DNA from: Azospirillum rugosum
Lineage (GTDB): Bacteria; Pseudomonadota; Alphaproteobacteria; Azospirillales; Azospirillaceae
NCBI RefSeq assembly: GCF_017876155.1
Contig: NZ_JAGINP010000004.1
Span: forward strand, 1 to 64,000
Direction: 5' to 3'
Length of the DNA stretch: 64,000 nt
The position numbers and the translations under genes were made by a program. The notes under the pieces are model-generated. The model searched no databases, was not told where the DNA came from, and saw only the letters and a list, made by a program, of their open reading frames with translations. Positions within the stretch are counted from its first letter, which is position 1. Every line of letters starts with the position of its first letter. Shown here piece by piece: positions 8,543 to 17,074 of the stretch.

Positions 8543-9295
8543 ATGAACCGTCTCGATCTCAACGGCCGGGTGGCCGTCATCACCGGGGGTGCGCGTGGCA
8601 TCGGCTATGCGGCGGCGGAGCGCATGCTGCGCTCGGGTGCTGCGGTGTGCCTGTGGGACGTTGACGCCGGCAAGCTGGAGGAGGCGCGGGAGCGCCTGTC
8701 GGCGCTCGGCGACGTGGCCGGCGCGGTGGTGGAACTGACCGACGAGCGGTCCGTCGCCGACGCCGTCGCCACGACTCTGGCCCGCTTCGACCGCATCGAC
8801 ATCCTGGTCAACAACGCCGGCATCACCGGCGGCAACGGCCCGACCTGGGAGCTGGAGCCGGAGGTCTGGCGCCGGGTGATCGACGTGAACCTCGTCGGCC
8901 CGTACCTGACCTGCCGGGCGGTGGTGCCGCACATGATCCAGCGCGGCTATGGGCGCATCGTCAACGTCGCCTCCATCGCCGGCAAGGAGGGCAACCCCAA
9001 CGCCTCCCACTACAGCGCGTCGAAGGCCGGGCTGATCGCCCTGACCAAGTCGCTGGGCAAGGAGCTGGCGACCAAGGGCGTGCTGGTGAACTGCATCACC
9101 CCGGCCGCCGCGAAGACCGACATCTTCGCCCAGATGAAGCAGGAGCACATCGACTACATGCTGTCGAAGATCCCGATGAACCGCTTCGTCCAGGTGGAGG
9201 AGGTGGCCGCGATCATCGGCTGGCTGGCGACGGAGGACTGCTCCTTCACGACCGGCGCCGTCTTCGACATCTCCGGCGGCCGCGCCGTGTACTGA
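8543..9295 (+). CDS. Short-chain dehydrogenase, probable 2-keto-3-deoxy-L-rhamnonate dehydrogenase
   Basis: A 250-residue classical SDR with Rossmann motif TGGARGIG (about residues 14-21), NNAG (about 93), catalytic Ser in ASIAGKEG and the Tyr-Lys pair in HYSASKAG, so NAD(P)-dependent. SDRs with this gene context oxidise 2-keto-3-deoxy-L-fuconate or -rhamnonate to the 2,4-diketo acid that the FAH-family enzyme at 7503 would hydrolyse. The ATG at 8543 has GGAG eight bases upstream; a GTG at 8534 overlaps that ribosome site. It is separated from the hydrolase only by the repeat at 8352-8515. Confidence 0.87.
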   Translation: MNRLDLNGRVAVITGGARGIGYAAAERMLRSGAAVCLWDVDAGKLEEARERLSALGDVAGAVVELTDERSVADAVATTLARFDRIDILVNNAGITGGNGPTWELEPEVWRRVIDVNLVGPYLTCRAVVPHMIQRGYGRIVNVASIAGKEGNPNASHYSASKAGLIALTKSLGKELATKGVLVNCITPAAAKTDIFAQMKQEHIDYMLSKIPMNRFVQVEEVAAIIGWLATEDCSFTTGAVFDISGGRAVY

Positions 9296-9364
9296 CGCCC
9301 CCACTGACCGGAGGGCGCACAAGAAGAACAAGCGCCCCCGGCAAGCCCCCCGAGGAAACGCGAC

Positions 9365-10747
9365 ATGCCCATCTCCGCGACCGCTCCGCCGGCGTCGCCG
9401 GCGCCTGCCCTGCTCGACCACACCGTCGCCAAGGTGACGGCCCGGCTGCTGCCCTTCCTTCTGCTGATGTATGTGCTGGCCTTCCTGGACCGGGCCAACA
9501 TCGGCTTCGCCAAGAAGGCGTTCCAGGTCGACACCGGCCTCAGCGACGCCGCCTTCGCGCTCGGCGCCGGCATCTTCTTCATCGGCTACGCGCTGTTCGA
9601 GATCCCCAGCAACCTGATCATGCACCGCGTCGGCGCCCGCGCCTGGATGTGCCGCATCATGGTCACCTGGGGCCTGATCTCCGCCGCCATGGCCTTCGCC
9701 CATACGGAGACCGCCTTCTACTGGCTGCGCTTCCTGCTGGGCGTGGCGGAGGCCGGCTTCTTCCCCGGCGTGATCCTGTACCTGACCTACTGGATCCCCG
9801 CCCACGCCCGCGGCCGGGCCATGGGGCTGTTCTACTTCGGCGCGCCCATCGCCTTCATCTTCGGCAGCCCGCTGTCGGGCCTGCTGCTCGACCTGCACGG
9901 CGCCGGCGGCTTCGCCGGCTGGCAGTGGATGTTCCTGGTGGAAGGGCTTCTGGCCTCCGTCGTCGGCGTCTGGGCCTTCTGGTACCTGGACAACCGCCCG
10001 AACGACGCCACGTGGCTGACGCTTGAGGAAAAGGCCGCCCTGAACGGCGCCATCGGCGCGGAGGAGGCGAGCAAGCACGCCCACGGCCCGAAGAGCGTCC
10101 TGGCCGCCCTGTCGAACCCGAAGCTGCTGTATCTCTGCGCCATCTATTTCCTGATCCAGATGAGCGTCTACGGCGTCGTCTTCTACCTGCCGACCCAGGT
10201 CGCCGGGCTGCTCGGCCAGAAGGTCGGCTTCACGGTCGGGCTCGTCACCGCCATTCCCTGGGTCTGCGCGCTGGCCGCCGCCTATTTCATCCCGCGCTAT
10301 TCCGACCGCACGGGGGAGCGTCGCGTCCCCGCCGCCCTGACGCTGGCCGTGTCCGGCATCGGCATCGCCGTGTCCGTCGCCACGCCGTCGCCCTTCATCT
10401 CGCTGCTGGCGCTGTGCGTCGCCGCCGCCGGCTTCATCGCGGTGCAGCCGCTGTTCTGGACCTTCCCCACGGGCTATCTGGCGGGGGCCGCCGCGGCCGG
10501 CGGCATCGCGCTGGTCAATTCCCTGGGCGCGCTCGGCGGCTTCGTCGCGCCGAACGTCAAGACCTGGGCGGAGGGCGCCTTCGCCTCCGGCGCCGCCGGC
10601 CTCTACCTGCTGGCCGCGACCACCGTGCTGGGCGCCCTGCTCTTCCTCGGCCTCAAGGCGATGGGCCTGTCCGAGCCGGAGCGCATCACCGCCTCCCCCG
10701 ACGCGCTGCGCGCCCCGCGCGCCGTCTCCCCGCAGCACCAGCCGTAA
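9365..10747 (+). CDS. MFS permease of the anion:cation symporter family, probable L-rhamnonate transporter (RhmT-like)
   Basis: A 460-residue, roughly 12-helix membrane protein. The first helices carry [14 protein letters not shown] and [20 protein letters not shown], signatures of the anion:cation symporter branch that includes phthalate, glucarate and rhamnonate (E. coli RhmT) permeases. It lies 22 bases upstream of L-rhamnonate dehydratase, as rhmT does beside rhmD in E. coli, supporting sugar-acid uptake. The ATG at 9365 follows CGAGGAAACGCGAC. The exact substrate is inferred from context. Confidence 0.87.
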   Translation: MPISATAPPASPAPALLDHTVAKVTARLLPFLLLMYVLAFLDRANIGFAKKAFQVDTGLSDAAFALGAGIFFIGYALFEIPSNLIMHRVGARAWMCRIMVTWGLISAAMAFAHTETAFYWLRFLLGVAEAGFFPGVILYLTYWIPAHARGRAMGLFYFGAPIAFIFGSPLSGLLLDLHGAGGFAGWQWMFLVEGLLASVVGVWAFWYLDNRPNDATWLTLEEKAALNGAIGAEEASKHAHGPKSVLAALSNPKLLYLCAIYFLIQMSVYGVVFYLPTQVAGLLGQKVGFTVGLVTAIPWVCALAAAYFIPRYSDRTGERRVPAALTLAVSGIGIAVSVATPSPFISLLALCVAAAGFIAVQPLFWTFPTGYLAGAAAAGGIALVNSLGALGGFVAPNVKTWAEGAFASGAAGLYLLAATTVLGALLFLGLKAMGLSEPERITASPDALRAPRAVSPQHQP

Positions 10748-10769
10748 CACGAATCCGGGAGTTTTCCCC

Positions 10770-11948
10770 ATGGCCGTTCCGACCATCCGACAGCTCCGCG
10801 CCTTCACCGTGCGCGGCGGCGGAGCCGACTACCACGACCAGGGCGCCGACCACTGGATCGACGACCACATCGCCACCCCCATGAGCAAGTACCCGGAATA
10901 CCGACAGAGCCGCCAGAGCTTCGGCCTGAACGTGCTGGGCACGCTGGTGGTGGAGGTGGAGGCGTCCGACGGCACCGTCGGCTTCGCCGTCACCACCGGC
11001 GGCGAGATCGGCGCCTGGATCGTCGAGAAGCACCTCGCCCGCTTCGTCGAGGGGCAGAAGGTCACCGACATCGAGAAGATGTGGGACCAGATGTACAACG
11101 GCACCCTGTTCTACGGGCGCAAGGGCATCGTCCTGAACGTCATCTCCGGCGTCGACCTGGCGCTGTGGGACCTGCTGGGCAAGGTGCGGCAGGAGCCGGT
11201 TTACCAGCTGCTCGGCGGGCCGGTGCGGGACGAGCTGCAATTCTACGCCACCGGCGCGCGGCCCGACCTCGCCAAGAAGATGGGCTTCATCGGCGGCAAG
11301 CTGCCGCTCCACCACGCCCCGGCCGAGGGCGAGGAGGGTCTGCGGAAGAACCTCGCCCTGCTGGCCGACATGCGGGAGCGGGTCGGCGACGGCTTCTGGT
11401 TGATGTACGACTGCTGGATGAGCCTGGACGTCAACTACGCGACCAAGCTGGCGCTGGGCGCGCAGGAGTTCGGGCTGAAGTGGATCGAGGAGGCGCTGTC
11501 GCCCGACGACTACTGGGGCTACGCACAGCTGCGCCGCAACGTGCCGAAGGGGATGCTGGTCACCACCGGCGAGCACGAGGCCACGCGCTGGGGCTTCCGT
11601 ATGCTGCTGGAGATGGGCTGCTGCGACATCATCCAGCCGGACGTCGGCTGGTGCGGCGGCATCACGGAGCTGGTGAAGATCTCCGCCCTCGCCGACGCCC
11701 ACGGCGCGCTGGTCGTCCCGCACGGGTCGAGCGTCTACAGCTACCACTTCGTCGTGACCCGGCATAACAGCCCGTTCGCCGAGTTCCTGATGATGGCGCC
11801 GAAGGCCGACGAGGTCGTGCCGATGTTCAACCCGCTGCTGCTGGACGAGCCGGTTCCGGTGAACGGCCGGCTGAAGGTGCCGGAAACGCCGGGCTTCGGC
11901 GTCCGGCTGAACCCGGACTGCGCGCTGAACCGCCCGCACACGCACTGA
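10770..11948 (+). CDS. rhmD: L-rhamnonate dehydratase
   Basis: A 392-residue enolase-superfamily enzyme that dehydrates L-rhamnonate to 2-keto-3-deoxy-L-rhamnonate. It keeps segments I recognise from E. coli Rhm[73 protein letters not shown] and [12 protein letters not shown]. The metal-binding Asp/Glu series is at [18 protein letters not shown] and [10 protein letters not shown], and the catalytic His is in PHGSS. It is the most diagnostic gene of the cluster; no L-rhamnose dehydrogenase or aldolase is nearby, so rhamnonate itself may be the imported substrate. Confidence 0.95.
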   Translation: MAVPTIRQLRAFTVRGGGADYHDQGADHWIDDHIATPMSKYPEYRQSRQSFGLNVLGTLVVEVEASDGTVGFAVTTGGEIGAWIVEKHLARFVEGQKVTDIEKMWDQMYNGTLFYGRKGIVLNVISGVDLALWDLLGKVRQEPVYQLLGGPVRDELQFYATGARPDLAKKMGFIGGKLPLHHAPAEGEEGLRKNLALLADMRERVGDGFWLMYDCWMSLDVNYATKLALGAQEFGLKWIEEALSPDDYWGYAQLRRNVPKGMLVTTGEHEATRWGFRMLLEMGCCDIIQPDVGWCGGITELVKISALADAHGALVVPHGSSVYSYHFVVTRHNSPFAEFLMMAPKADEVVPMFNPLLLDEPVPVNGRLKVPETPGFGVRLNPDCALNRPHTH

Positions 11949-11962
11949 GGGCCGTTTCCCGT

Positions 11963-11994
11963 CGCCCCTCCCGCCGCAAGGCCCGGGAGGGGCG
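11963..11994 (+). terminator. Hairpin after rhmD
   Basis: CGCCCCTCCC (11963-11972) pairs perfectly with GGGAGGGGCG (11985-11994), 15 bases after the rhmD stop. The trailing TTCGG is not a strong T-tract, so it may be partly factor-assisted. It separates the catabolic genes from the TRAP genes. Confidence 0.6.
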
Positions 11995-12010
11995 TTCGGC
12001 TGACCGGTCC

Positions 12011-12021
12011 TACCATTGGTA
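12011..12021. promoter_or_regulatory. Possible operator upstream of the TRAP operon
   Basis: TACCATTGGTA is a perfect 5-bp inverted repeat around a central T, 63 bases before the receptor gene. The arms resemble half-sites of several repressor families. Evidence is this symmetry alone. Confidence 0.3.
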
Positions 12022-12083
12022 TCGACAACGGCGCCGCCCAACGGCATGATTCCGTTACGACACATAATAAAAGGGAGATTGTC

Positions 12084-13073
12084 GTGACGATTCTGTCCAT
12101 GACCCGCCGCAAGGCGCTTGCGGCGGTGGCGGGTGCGGTCGCCATCGGCGCGGCCACCGTCGCCATTGCCCAGACCCCGGCCTTCTTCCGCATCGGCACG
12201 GGCGGCACGGCGGGCACCTATTACCCGGTGGGCGGCCTGATCGCCAACGTGATCTCCGGCAACAACGGCGGCGTTCCGGGCCTCGTGGCGACGGCGGTCG
12301 CCTCCAACGGGTCGGTCGCGAACATCAACGCGATCAACGGCGGCAGCTCCGAGTCGGGCTTCACCCAGTCCGACGTCGCCTATTGGGCCTACACCGGCAC
12401 CGGCCTGTTCGAGGGCAAGGGCAAGATCGAGTCCCTGCGCGCCATCGCCACGCTCTATCCGGAAACCATCCACCTCGTCGCCCGCAAGGACGCCGGCATC
12501 AAGTCGGTCGCCGACCTGAAGGGCAAGCGCGTGTCCATGGACGAGCCGGGCTCCGGCACGCTGGTGGACGCGCGAATCGTGCTGGGCGCCTACGGCCTGA
12601 CCGAGAAGGACGTGAAGGCGGAATACCTGAAGCCCGGCCCGGCCGGCGACCGCCTGCGCGACGGCGCGCTCGACGCCTATTTCTTCGTCGGCGGCTACCC
12701 GACCGGCGCCATCTCCGAGCTTGCCACCTCGTCGGGCATCTCGCTGGTGCCGATCAGCGGTCCGGAGGTGGAGAAGCTGCTGGGCCAGTACCAGTTCTTC
12801 GCCAAGGACACCGTCCCGGCCAACACCTACAAGGACGTGCCGGAGACGCAGACCATCTCCGTCAACGCCCAGTGGGTGACCAGCGCCAAGCAGCCGGACG
12901 ACCTCGTCTACAACATCGTCAAGACGCTCTACAACGAGAAGAGCCGCGCCGCACTCGACGCCGGCCACGCCAAGGGCAAGCTGGTCACCCTGCAGAACGC
13001 CACCAGCGGCCTCGGCATCCCGCTGCACCCGGGGGCGGAGAAGTTCTACAAGGAGCAGGGTTTGGTGAAGTAA
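12084..13073 (+). CDS. TAXI-family TRAP transporter solute-binding protein
   Basis: A 329-residue periplasmic receptor. A Tat-like or Sec signal (MTRRKALAAVAGAV) ends near ALA/IAQ at about residue 30. The mature protein starts with FRIGTGGTAGTYYPVGGLIA, the defining TAXI motif, followed by GSVANINAINGGSSESGFTQ, which lines the ligand site. TAXI receptors deliver carboxylates or amino acids such as glutamate to a fused TRAP permease. GTG at 12084 is preferred because AGGGAG lies seven bases before it; an ATG follows at 12099. The partner permease is directly downstream. Confidence 0.93.
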   Translation: MTILSMTRRKALAAVAGAVAIGAATVAIAQTPAFFRIGTGGTAGTYYPVGGLIANVISGNNGGVPGLVATAVASNGSVANINAINGGSSESGFTQSDVAYWAYTGTGLFEGKGKIESLRAIATLYPETIHLVARKDAGIKSVADLKGKRVSMDEPGSGTLVDARIVLGAYGLTEKDVKAEYLKPGPAGDRLRDGALDAYFFVGGYPTGAISELATSSGISLVPISGPEVEKLLGQYQFFAKDTVPANTYKDVPETQTISVNAQWVTSAKQPDDLVYNIVKTLYNEKSRAALDAGHAKGKLVTLQNATSGLGIPLHPGAEKFYKEQGLVK

Positions 13074-13084
13074 GGGGGCGCTTG

Positions 13085-13190
13085 CCCCCACCCTCCCGCG
13101 CTCGCGCGCGGGTCCCTCCCTCCCCCGCTTCGCAGGGGAGGGCAAAGTTCCCCTCCCCTGCGAAGCGGGGGAGGGTCAGGGAGGGGGCAA
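13085..13190. repeat. Palindromic repeat, family B-like, between the TRAP genes
   Basis: CCCTCCCCCGCTTCGCAGGG and its reverse complement CCCTGCGAAGCGGGGGAGGG face each other around a short AT-richer centre (GGCAAAGTTC). It sits 11 bases after the receptor stop and could reduce read-through, making receptor more abundant than permease, a common need in binding-protein transporters. Confidence 0.8.
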
Positions 13191-13235
13191 TAGGTCGACG
13201 ACGACCACCCCCTCCCCATTTCACCGGGAGCATCC

Positions 13236-15311
13236 ATGACCGACACCCATCGCGCGCCGGCGGACGAGCCGCGGCTCGATCCCGCCACGATGGAACTCGA
13301 CGAGGCCAAGACGCGGGAGCTGGAAGAGAAGTTCGATTCCGAAATCCGCTTCCGCCCGCTGGCGCCCCTGGCCGGGCGGCTGGTCGGCGGGCTGCTGATC
13401 CTGCTGTCGCTGTTCCACTACTACACCGCCGGCTTCGGCCTGCTTCCGGAGATGGAGCATCGGGGCATCCACCTGTCCTTCGTGCTCGGCCTCTGCTTCC
13501 TGGTCTTCCCCTTCACCAAGCGCGGCTACGACCAGCCGGCCGGGGGCAGCCTGCTGCGCCCGCTCGGCATCGCCTGGTTCGACTGGCTGCTGGCGGCCGG
13601 CGCCGTGGCGGCGGTGCTGCACGTGCCGCTGATCCCGCTGGACGACCTGGCCTTCCGCGTTGGCAACCCGACCACCACCGACGTCATCCTGGGCGGCATC
13701 CTGATCGTCGTGCTGCTGGAGGCGACGCGGCGGTCGGTCGGCTGGCCGCTGCCGATCATCGCGCTGGTCTTCATGGCCTACGCGATCTGGGGGCCGCAGA
13801 TGCCGGGCCTGCTGACCCACCCCGGCGCCACCTTCCCGCAGCTGGTCGACCACCTCTACCTGACGACGCAGGGCATCTACGGCATCGCGCTGGGCGTGGT
13901 GGCGACCTACGTCTTCCATTTCGTGCTGTTCGGCGTCTTCGCCACGCGCATCGGGCTGGGCCAGCTGTTCCTGGACTGCGCCGCCTGGGTGGCCGGGCGC
14001 TACGCCGGCGGGCCGGCCAAGGTGTCGGTCTTCGGGTCGGCGCTGTTCGGCATGATCTCCGGCTCCTCGGTCGCCAACACGGTGACGGTGGGATCGCTGA
14101 CCATCCCGGCGATGATCCGGCTGGGCTACAAGCGGCACTTCGCGGCGGCGGTGGAGTCCACCGCCTCCACCGGCGGGCAGATCACGCCGCCGATCATGGG
14201 GGCCGCGGCCTTCCTGATGATCGAGTTCCTGAACCTGCCCTACACCACCATCATCATCGCGGCCATCGTGCCGGCCTTCATGCATTTCTTCGGCGTGCTG
14301 GTGCAGGTGCATTTCGAGGCCAAGCGCAACGGCCTGCGCGGCCTGCGCCCGGACGAGATGCCGGACGTCAAGGCGGCGCTGCGCCGCGACTGGCCGACGG
14401 TGATCCCGCTGGTGGCGCTGATCGGCATCCTGATCGCCGGCTACACCCCCTACATGGCGGCCTTCTGGGGCATCACGCTGTGCATCGCGGTCGGGCTGCT
14501 GAACCCGCGCAAGCGCATGACCATCTGGGAGGTGCTGGACGGCCTGCGCGACGGCGCCAAATACGCGCTGGCCGTGGGTGCGGCGGCCGCGACGGTGGGC
14601 ATCGTCGTCGGCGTGGTGACGCTGACCGGCGTCGGCTTCAAGATCTCCTTCATCGTCACCTCCACGGCGGCGGAGATGGCCGGTTACGTCGGCGCGATCC
14701 TGCCGGGCGGGCTGTTCGACGCCAAGAGCCTGACGCTGCTCTTCACCCTGATCATGACCGGCGTGGTCTGCATCCTGATGGGCTGCGGCATCCCGACCAC
14801 CGCCAACTACATCATCATGGCGACCATCGCCGCCCCGGCGCTGGGCATCCTCGGCGTGGCGCCGATCGTCGCGCACTTCTTCGTCTTCTACTACGGCGTG
14901 CTGGCCGACATCACGCCGCCGGTGGCGCTGGCCGCCTACGCCGCCGCGGGCATGGCCGGTGCCGACCCGTTCAAGACCGGCAACACGGCCTTCCGGCTGG
15001 GGCTTGGCAAGGCGCTGGTTCCCTTCGTCTTCGTCTTCTCGCCCTCGCTTCTGCTGGTCGTGCCCGGCTTCACCTGGCCGGACTTCCTGATCGCCTTCCT
15101 CGGCTGCATCATCGGCATCACCTGCCTCGGCGCCGCGCTGTCCGGCTGGCTGCTCACCCGGACCCAGGCGTGGGAGCGGCTGGTGCTGGCCGTCGCCGCC
15201 ATCCTGCTGGTGGCGCCGGAGATCTACTCCTCGCTGATCGGGCTGGCGCTGATCGTGCCGGTGCTGATCCGCCAGATGAGCGCGCGCAAGCTCACCCCGC
15301 ACGCCGCCTGA
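13236..15311 (+). CDS. TRAP transporter fused permease subunit (DctQM-type)
   Basis: A 691-residue polytopic protein combining the small 4-TM DctQ part (about residues 45-190) and the large 12-TM DctM part (from about 200). The DctM region contains GSALFGMISGSSVANTVTVG, STGGQITPPIMGAAAFLM and GCGIPTTANYI, diagnostic of TAXI-type TRAP permeases. It imports substrate by sodium or proton symport using the receptor encoded just upstream. The N-terminal 40 residues are cytoplasmic and charged. The ATG at 13236 follows a GGGAG element. Confidence 0.93.
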   Translation: MTDTHRAPADEPRLDPATMELDEAKTRELEEKFDSEIRFRPLAPLAGRLVGGLLILLSLFHYYTAGFGLLPEMEHRGIHLSFVLGLCFLVFPFTKRGYDQPAGGSLLRPLGIAWFDWLLAAGAVAAVLHVPLIPLDDLAFRVGNPTTTDVILGGILIVVLLEATRRSVGWPLPIIALVFMAYAIWGPQMPGLLTHPGATFPQLVDHLYLTTQGIYGIALGVVATYVFHFVLFGVFATRIGLGQLFLDCAAWVAGRYAGGPAKVSVFGSALFGMISGSSVANTVTVGSLTIPAMIRLGYKRHFAAAVESTASTGGQITPPIMGAAAFLMIEFLNLPYTTIIIAAIVPAFMHFFGVLVQVHFEAKRNGLRGLRPDEMPDVKAALRRDWPTVIPLVALIGILIAGYTPYMAAFWGITLCIAVGLLNPRKRMTIWEVLDGLRDGAKYALAVGAAAATVGIVVGVVTLTGVGFKISFIVTSTAAEMAGYVGAILPGGLFDAKSLTLLFTLIMTGVVCILMGCGIPTTANYIIMATIAAPALGILGVAPIVAHFFVFYYGVLADITPPVALAAYAAAGMAGADPFKTGNTAFRLGLGKALVPFVFVFSPSLLLVVPGFTWPDFLIAFLGCIIGITCLGAALSGWLLTRTQAWERLVLAVAAILLVAPEIYSSLIGLALIVPVLIRQMSARKLTPHAA

Positions 15312-15339
15312 ACGACACCCCCCGACAAGGATCCGAAGC

Positions 15340-16350
15340 ATGGACATCCCCCACCCCTACCTGATGTTCGTCGGCGACGTGCAGGACCAGCTCGCCGCCA
15401 AGACGGCGCAGGGCATCGTCGACTGGCGGCCGGAGTGGTGCCTGGGCCAGCTGCGGCTGGAGGGCTGCAAGGCCGACCTCGGCATTCCCGACCTGACCAT
15501 CGCGGAGGCTGCAAGCCGCGGGGCGAAGACGATGGTCGTCGGCGTGGTGAACGCCGGCGGCGTCCTGCCGGAGCATTGGACGAGCGCCATCGTCCAGGCG
15601 CTGGAGGCGGGGATGGAGGTCGCCAGCGGCCTGCACGCCCGGCTGGAGAGCGTCCCGGCCATCCGCGAGGCCGCCGCGGCGCACGGCCGCCGGCTGTTCA
15701 ACGTCCGCCATTCCGACCAGCGCTTTGCCACCGGCAAGGGCACTCGGCGGCCGGGCCTGCGCCTGCTGACCGTCGGCACCGACTGCTCCGTCGGCAAGAA
15801 ATACACCGCGCTGGCGCTGGAGAGGGAGATGCGCGCCCGCGGGCTCGACGCCGACTTCCGCGCCACCGGCCAGACGGGCGTCTTCATCTCCGGCCGCGGC
15901 GTCGCCATCGACGCGGTGGTGGCCGACTTCATCTCCGGCGCGGTGGAGTGGATCGCGCCGGCCGCGGCGCCGGGGCACTGGGACCTGATCGAGGGCCAGG
16001 GCTCGCTCTACCACCCGTCCTTCGCCGGCGTGTCGCTGGGCCTGCTGCACGGCGCCCAGCCCGACGCCTTCGTGGTCTGCCACGAGCCGACGCGCACGAC
16101 CATGCGCGGGGTGCAGCACCCGCTGCCCTCCATTCAGGAGGTGATCGACCTGACGATCCAGTGCGGCCGGCTGACCAACCCGGGCATCCGCCCGGTCGGC
16201 ATCGCCATCAACACCAAGGCTTACGGCGAGGATGAGGCCCGCGCCTGCCTGGAGGCGGCGGAAAAGGCCCACAACCTGCCGGCGACCGATCCGATCCGGT
16301 TCGGTGTCGGCAAAATCGTGGATCGTTTGATGGAAGATTTTCCCGCCTGA
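15340..16350 (+). CDS. DUF1611 P-loop protein, DgcN-like (possible D-amino-acid N-acetyltransferase)
   Basis: A 336-residue protein with the DUF1611 architecture: an N-terminal Rossmann-like domain (residues 1-130) and a C-terminal P-loop domain with GTDCSVGKKYTALAL near residue 147, followed by ATGQTGVFISGRG and EGQGSLYHPSFAGVSLGLLHG. Members named DgcN have been linked to D-glutamate catabolism with a DgcA epimerase. No DgcA is here, but the preceding TAXI-TRAP transporter could carry an amino or dicarboxylic acid. The 28-base gap implies one operon with the transporter. Function remains tentative. Confidence 0.82.
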   Translation: MDIPHPYLMFVGDVQDQLAAKTAQGIVDWRPEWCLGQLRLEGCKADLGIPDLTIAEAASRGAKTMVVGVVNAGGVLPEHWTSAIVQALEAGMEVASGLHARLESVPAIREAAAAHGRRLFNVRHSDQRFATGKGTRRPGLRLLTVGTDCSVGKKYTALALEREMRARGLDADFRATGQTGVFISGRGVAIDAVVADFISGAVEWIAPAAAPGHWDLIEGQGSLYHPSFAGVSLGLLHGAQPDAFVVCHEPTRTTMRGVQHPLPSIQEVIDLTIQCGRLTNPGIRPVGIAINTKAYGEDEARACLEAAEKAHNLPATDPIRFGVGKIVDRLMEDFPA

Positions 16351-16368
16351 AGGATCCGGGCGGGGCCG

Positions 16369-16406
16369 AAAGGCTCCGCCTTTGCTGACCGAAGGGCTCC
16401 GCCCTT
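16369..16406 (+). terminator. Tandem small hairpins after the DUF1611 gene
   Basis: AAAGGC-TCC-GCCTTT (16369-16383) and AAGGGC-TCC-GCCCTT (16392-16406) are two near-identical hairpins in tandem, 18 bases after the stop. The second runs into TGTCG. They probably terminate the TRAP operon. Confidence 0.55.
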
Positions 16407-16478
16407 TGTCGTAGTTTCGCGCTCAAGCTTGCCTTTTGCCGAATTGGATTTGGGGTTCAACCTGCCCACTTGCAGATC

Positions 16479-16904
16479 ATGAGCGACCGCACGTCCTGCA
16501 TCCAATACGCCGCCCTTCCCTTCCGCCTGCGCAGCCGCCGGCCGGAGGTCCTGCTCGTGACCTCGCGGGAGACGCGGCGATGGATCATTCCCAAGGGCTG
16601 GGCCGAAAAGGCCGTGAAGCCGCACGCCATGGCGGCGCGGGAGGCCTATGAGGAAGCGGGCGTGCGCGGCACCGTCGACCACAAGCCCTTCGGCAGCTAC
16701 CGCTACGTCAAGCGGTTGACCGCGTCCAAGTCCGTCCTCTGCTCCGTCACCGTCTACCTTTTGGAGGTGGACGAGGAACTGGACGACTGGCCCGAGAAAT
16801 CCGAACGCGAACGCCGCTGGCTGTCCCCCAGCCAAGCCGCCCTGACCGTGGGCGAGAGCGGCTTGGTGGAGATGCTGCTGCGCCTGGGCATTCCGCCGGG
16901 GTGA
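16479..16904 (+). CDS. Nudix hydrolase (diphosphoinositol polyphosphate phosphohydrolase-like)
   Basis: A 141-residue single-domain Nudix protein. WIIPKGWAEK followed by AAREAYEEAGV is the Nudix box with the catalytic REAYEEAG core; the first box Glu is replaced by Val, and the PKG motif is typical of the DIPP-like branch. The substrate is a nucleoside diphosphate-linked compound or inositol pyrophosphate, undetermined. ATG 16479 is used; a TTG lies nine bases earlier, and neither has a strong ribosome site. The gene stands alone and converges on the PspA-like gene across a long palindrome. Confidence 0.87.
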   Translation: MSDRTSCIQYAALPFRLRSRRPEVLLVTSRETRRWIIPKGWAEKAVKPHAMAAREAYEEAGVRGTVDHKPFGSYRYVKRLTASKSVLCSVTVYLLEVDEELDDWPEKSERERRWLSPSQAALTVGESGLVEMLLRLGIPPG

Positions 16905-16928
16905 GGTTCTGTTGGGGATGATGGGGCT

Positions 16929-17061
16929 GAGTGGTCGCGTTGGGCCCCCCTCCCGACCTCCCCCCACTTCGCGGGGGGAGGAGTTTAGCGTCGAAGCGGC
17001 GGAGTTCCCTCCCCCGTCGAAGATGGGGGAGGGTTAGGGTGGGGGCCCAACGCGACCACTC
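16929..17061. repeat. 133-bp palindromic repeat with long outer arms
   Basis: The outer arm starting GAGTGGTCGCGTTGGGCCCC at 16929-16949 is perfectly mirrored at 17041-17061, a 21-bp inverted repeat. Inside are two GC-rich hairpins. Bases 16996-17056 are an exact inverted copy of 27079-27139. The element fills the gap between the convergent Nudix and PspA-like genes and probably stops transcription from both sides. Confidence 0.88.
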
Positions 17062-17074
17062 CCCCAAAACCCCG

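Noticed and set aside
8348..10807. An 819-codon open frame on the minus strand opposite the SDR and MFS genes
   Set aside because: It is a shadow frame of GC-rich coding DNA: the translation is His/Gln/Arg/Gly-rich and featureless, while the plus strand encodes two recognisable families.
13236..13820. A separate DctQ gene ahead of the TRAP permease
   Set aside because: The small-subunit helices are continuous in frame with the DctM part without an internal stop or restart, so it is a fused subunit.
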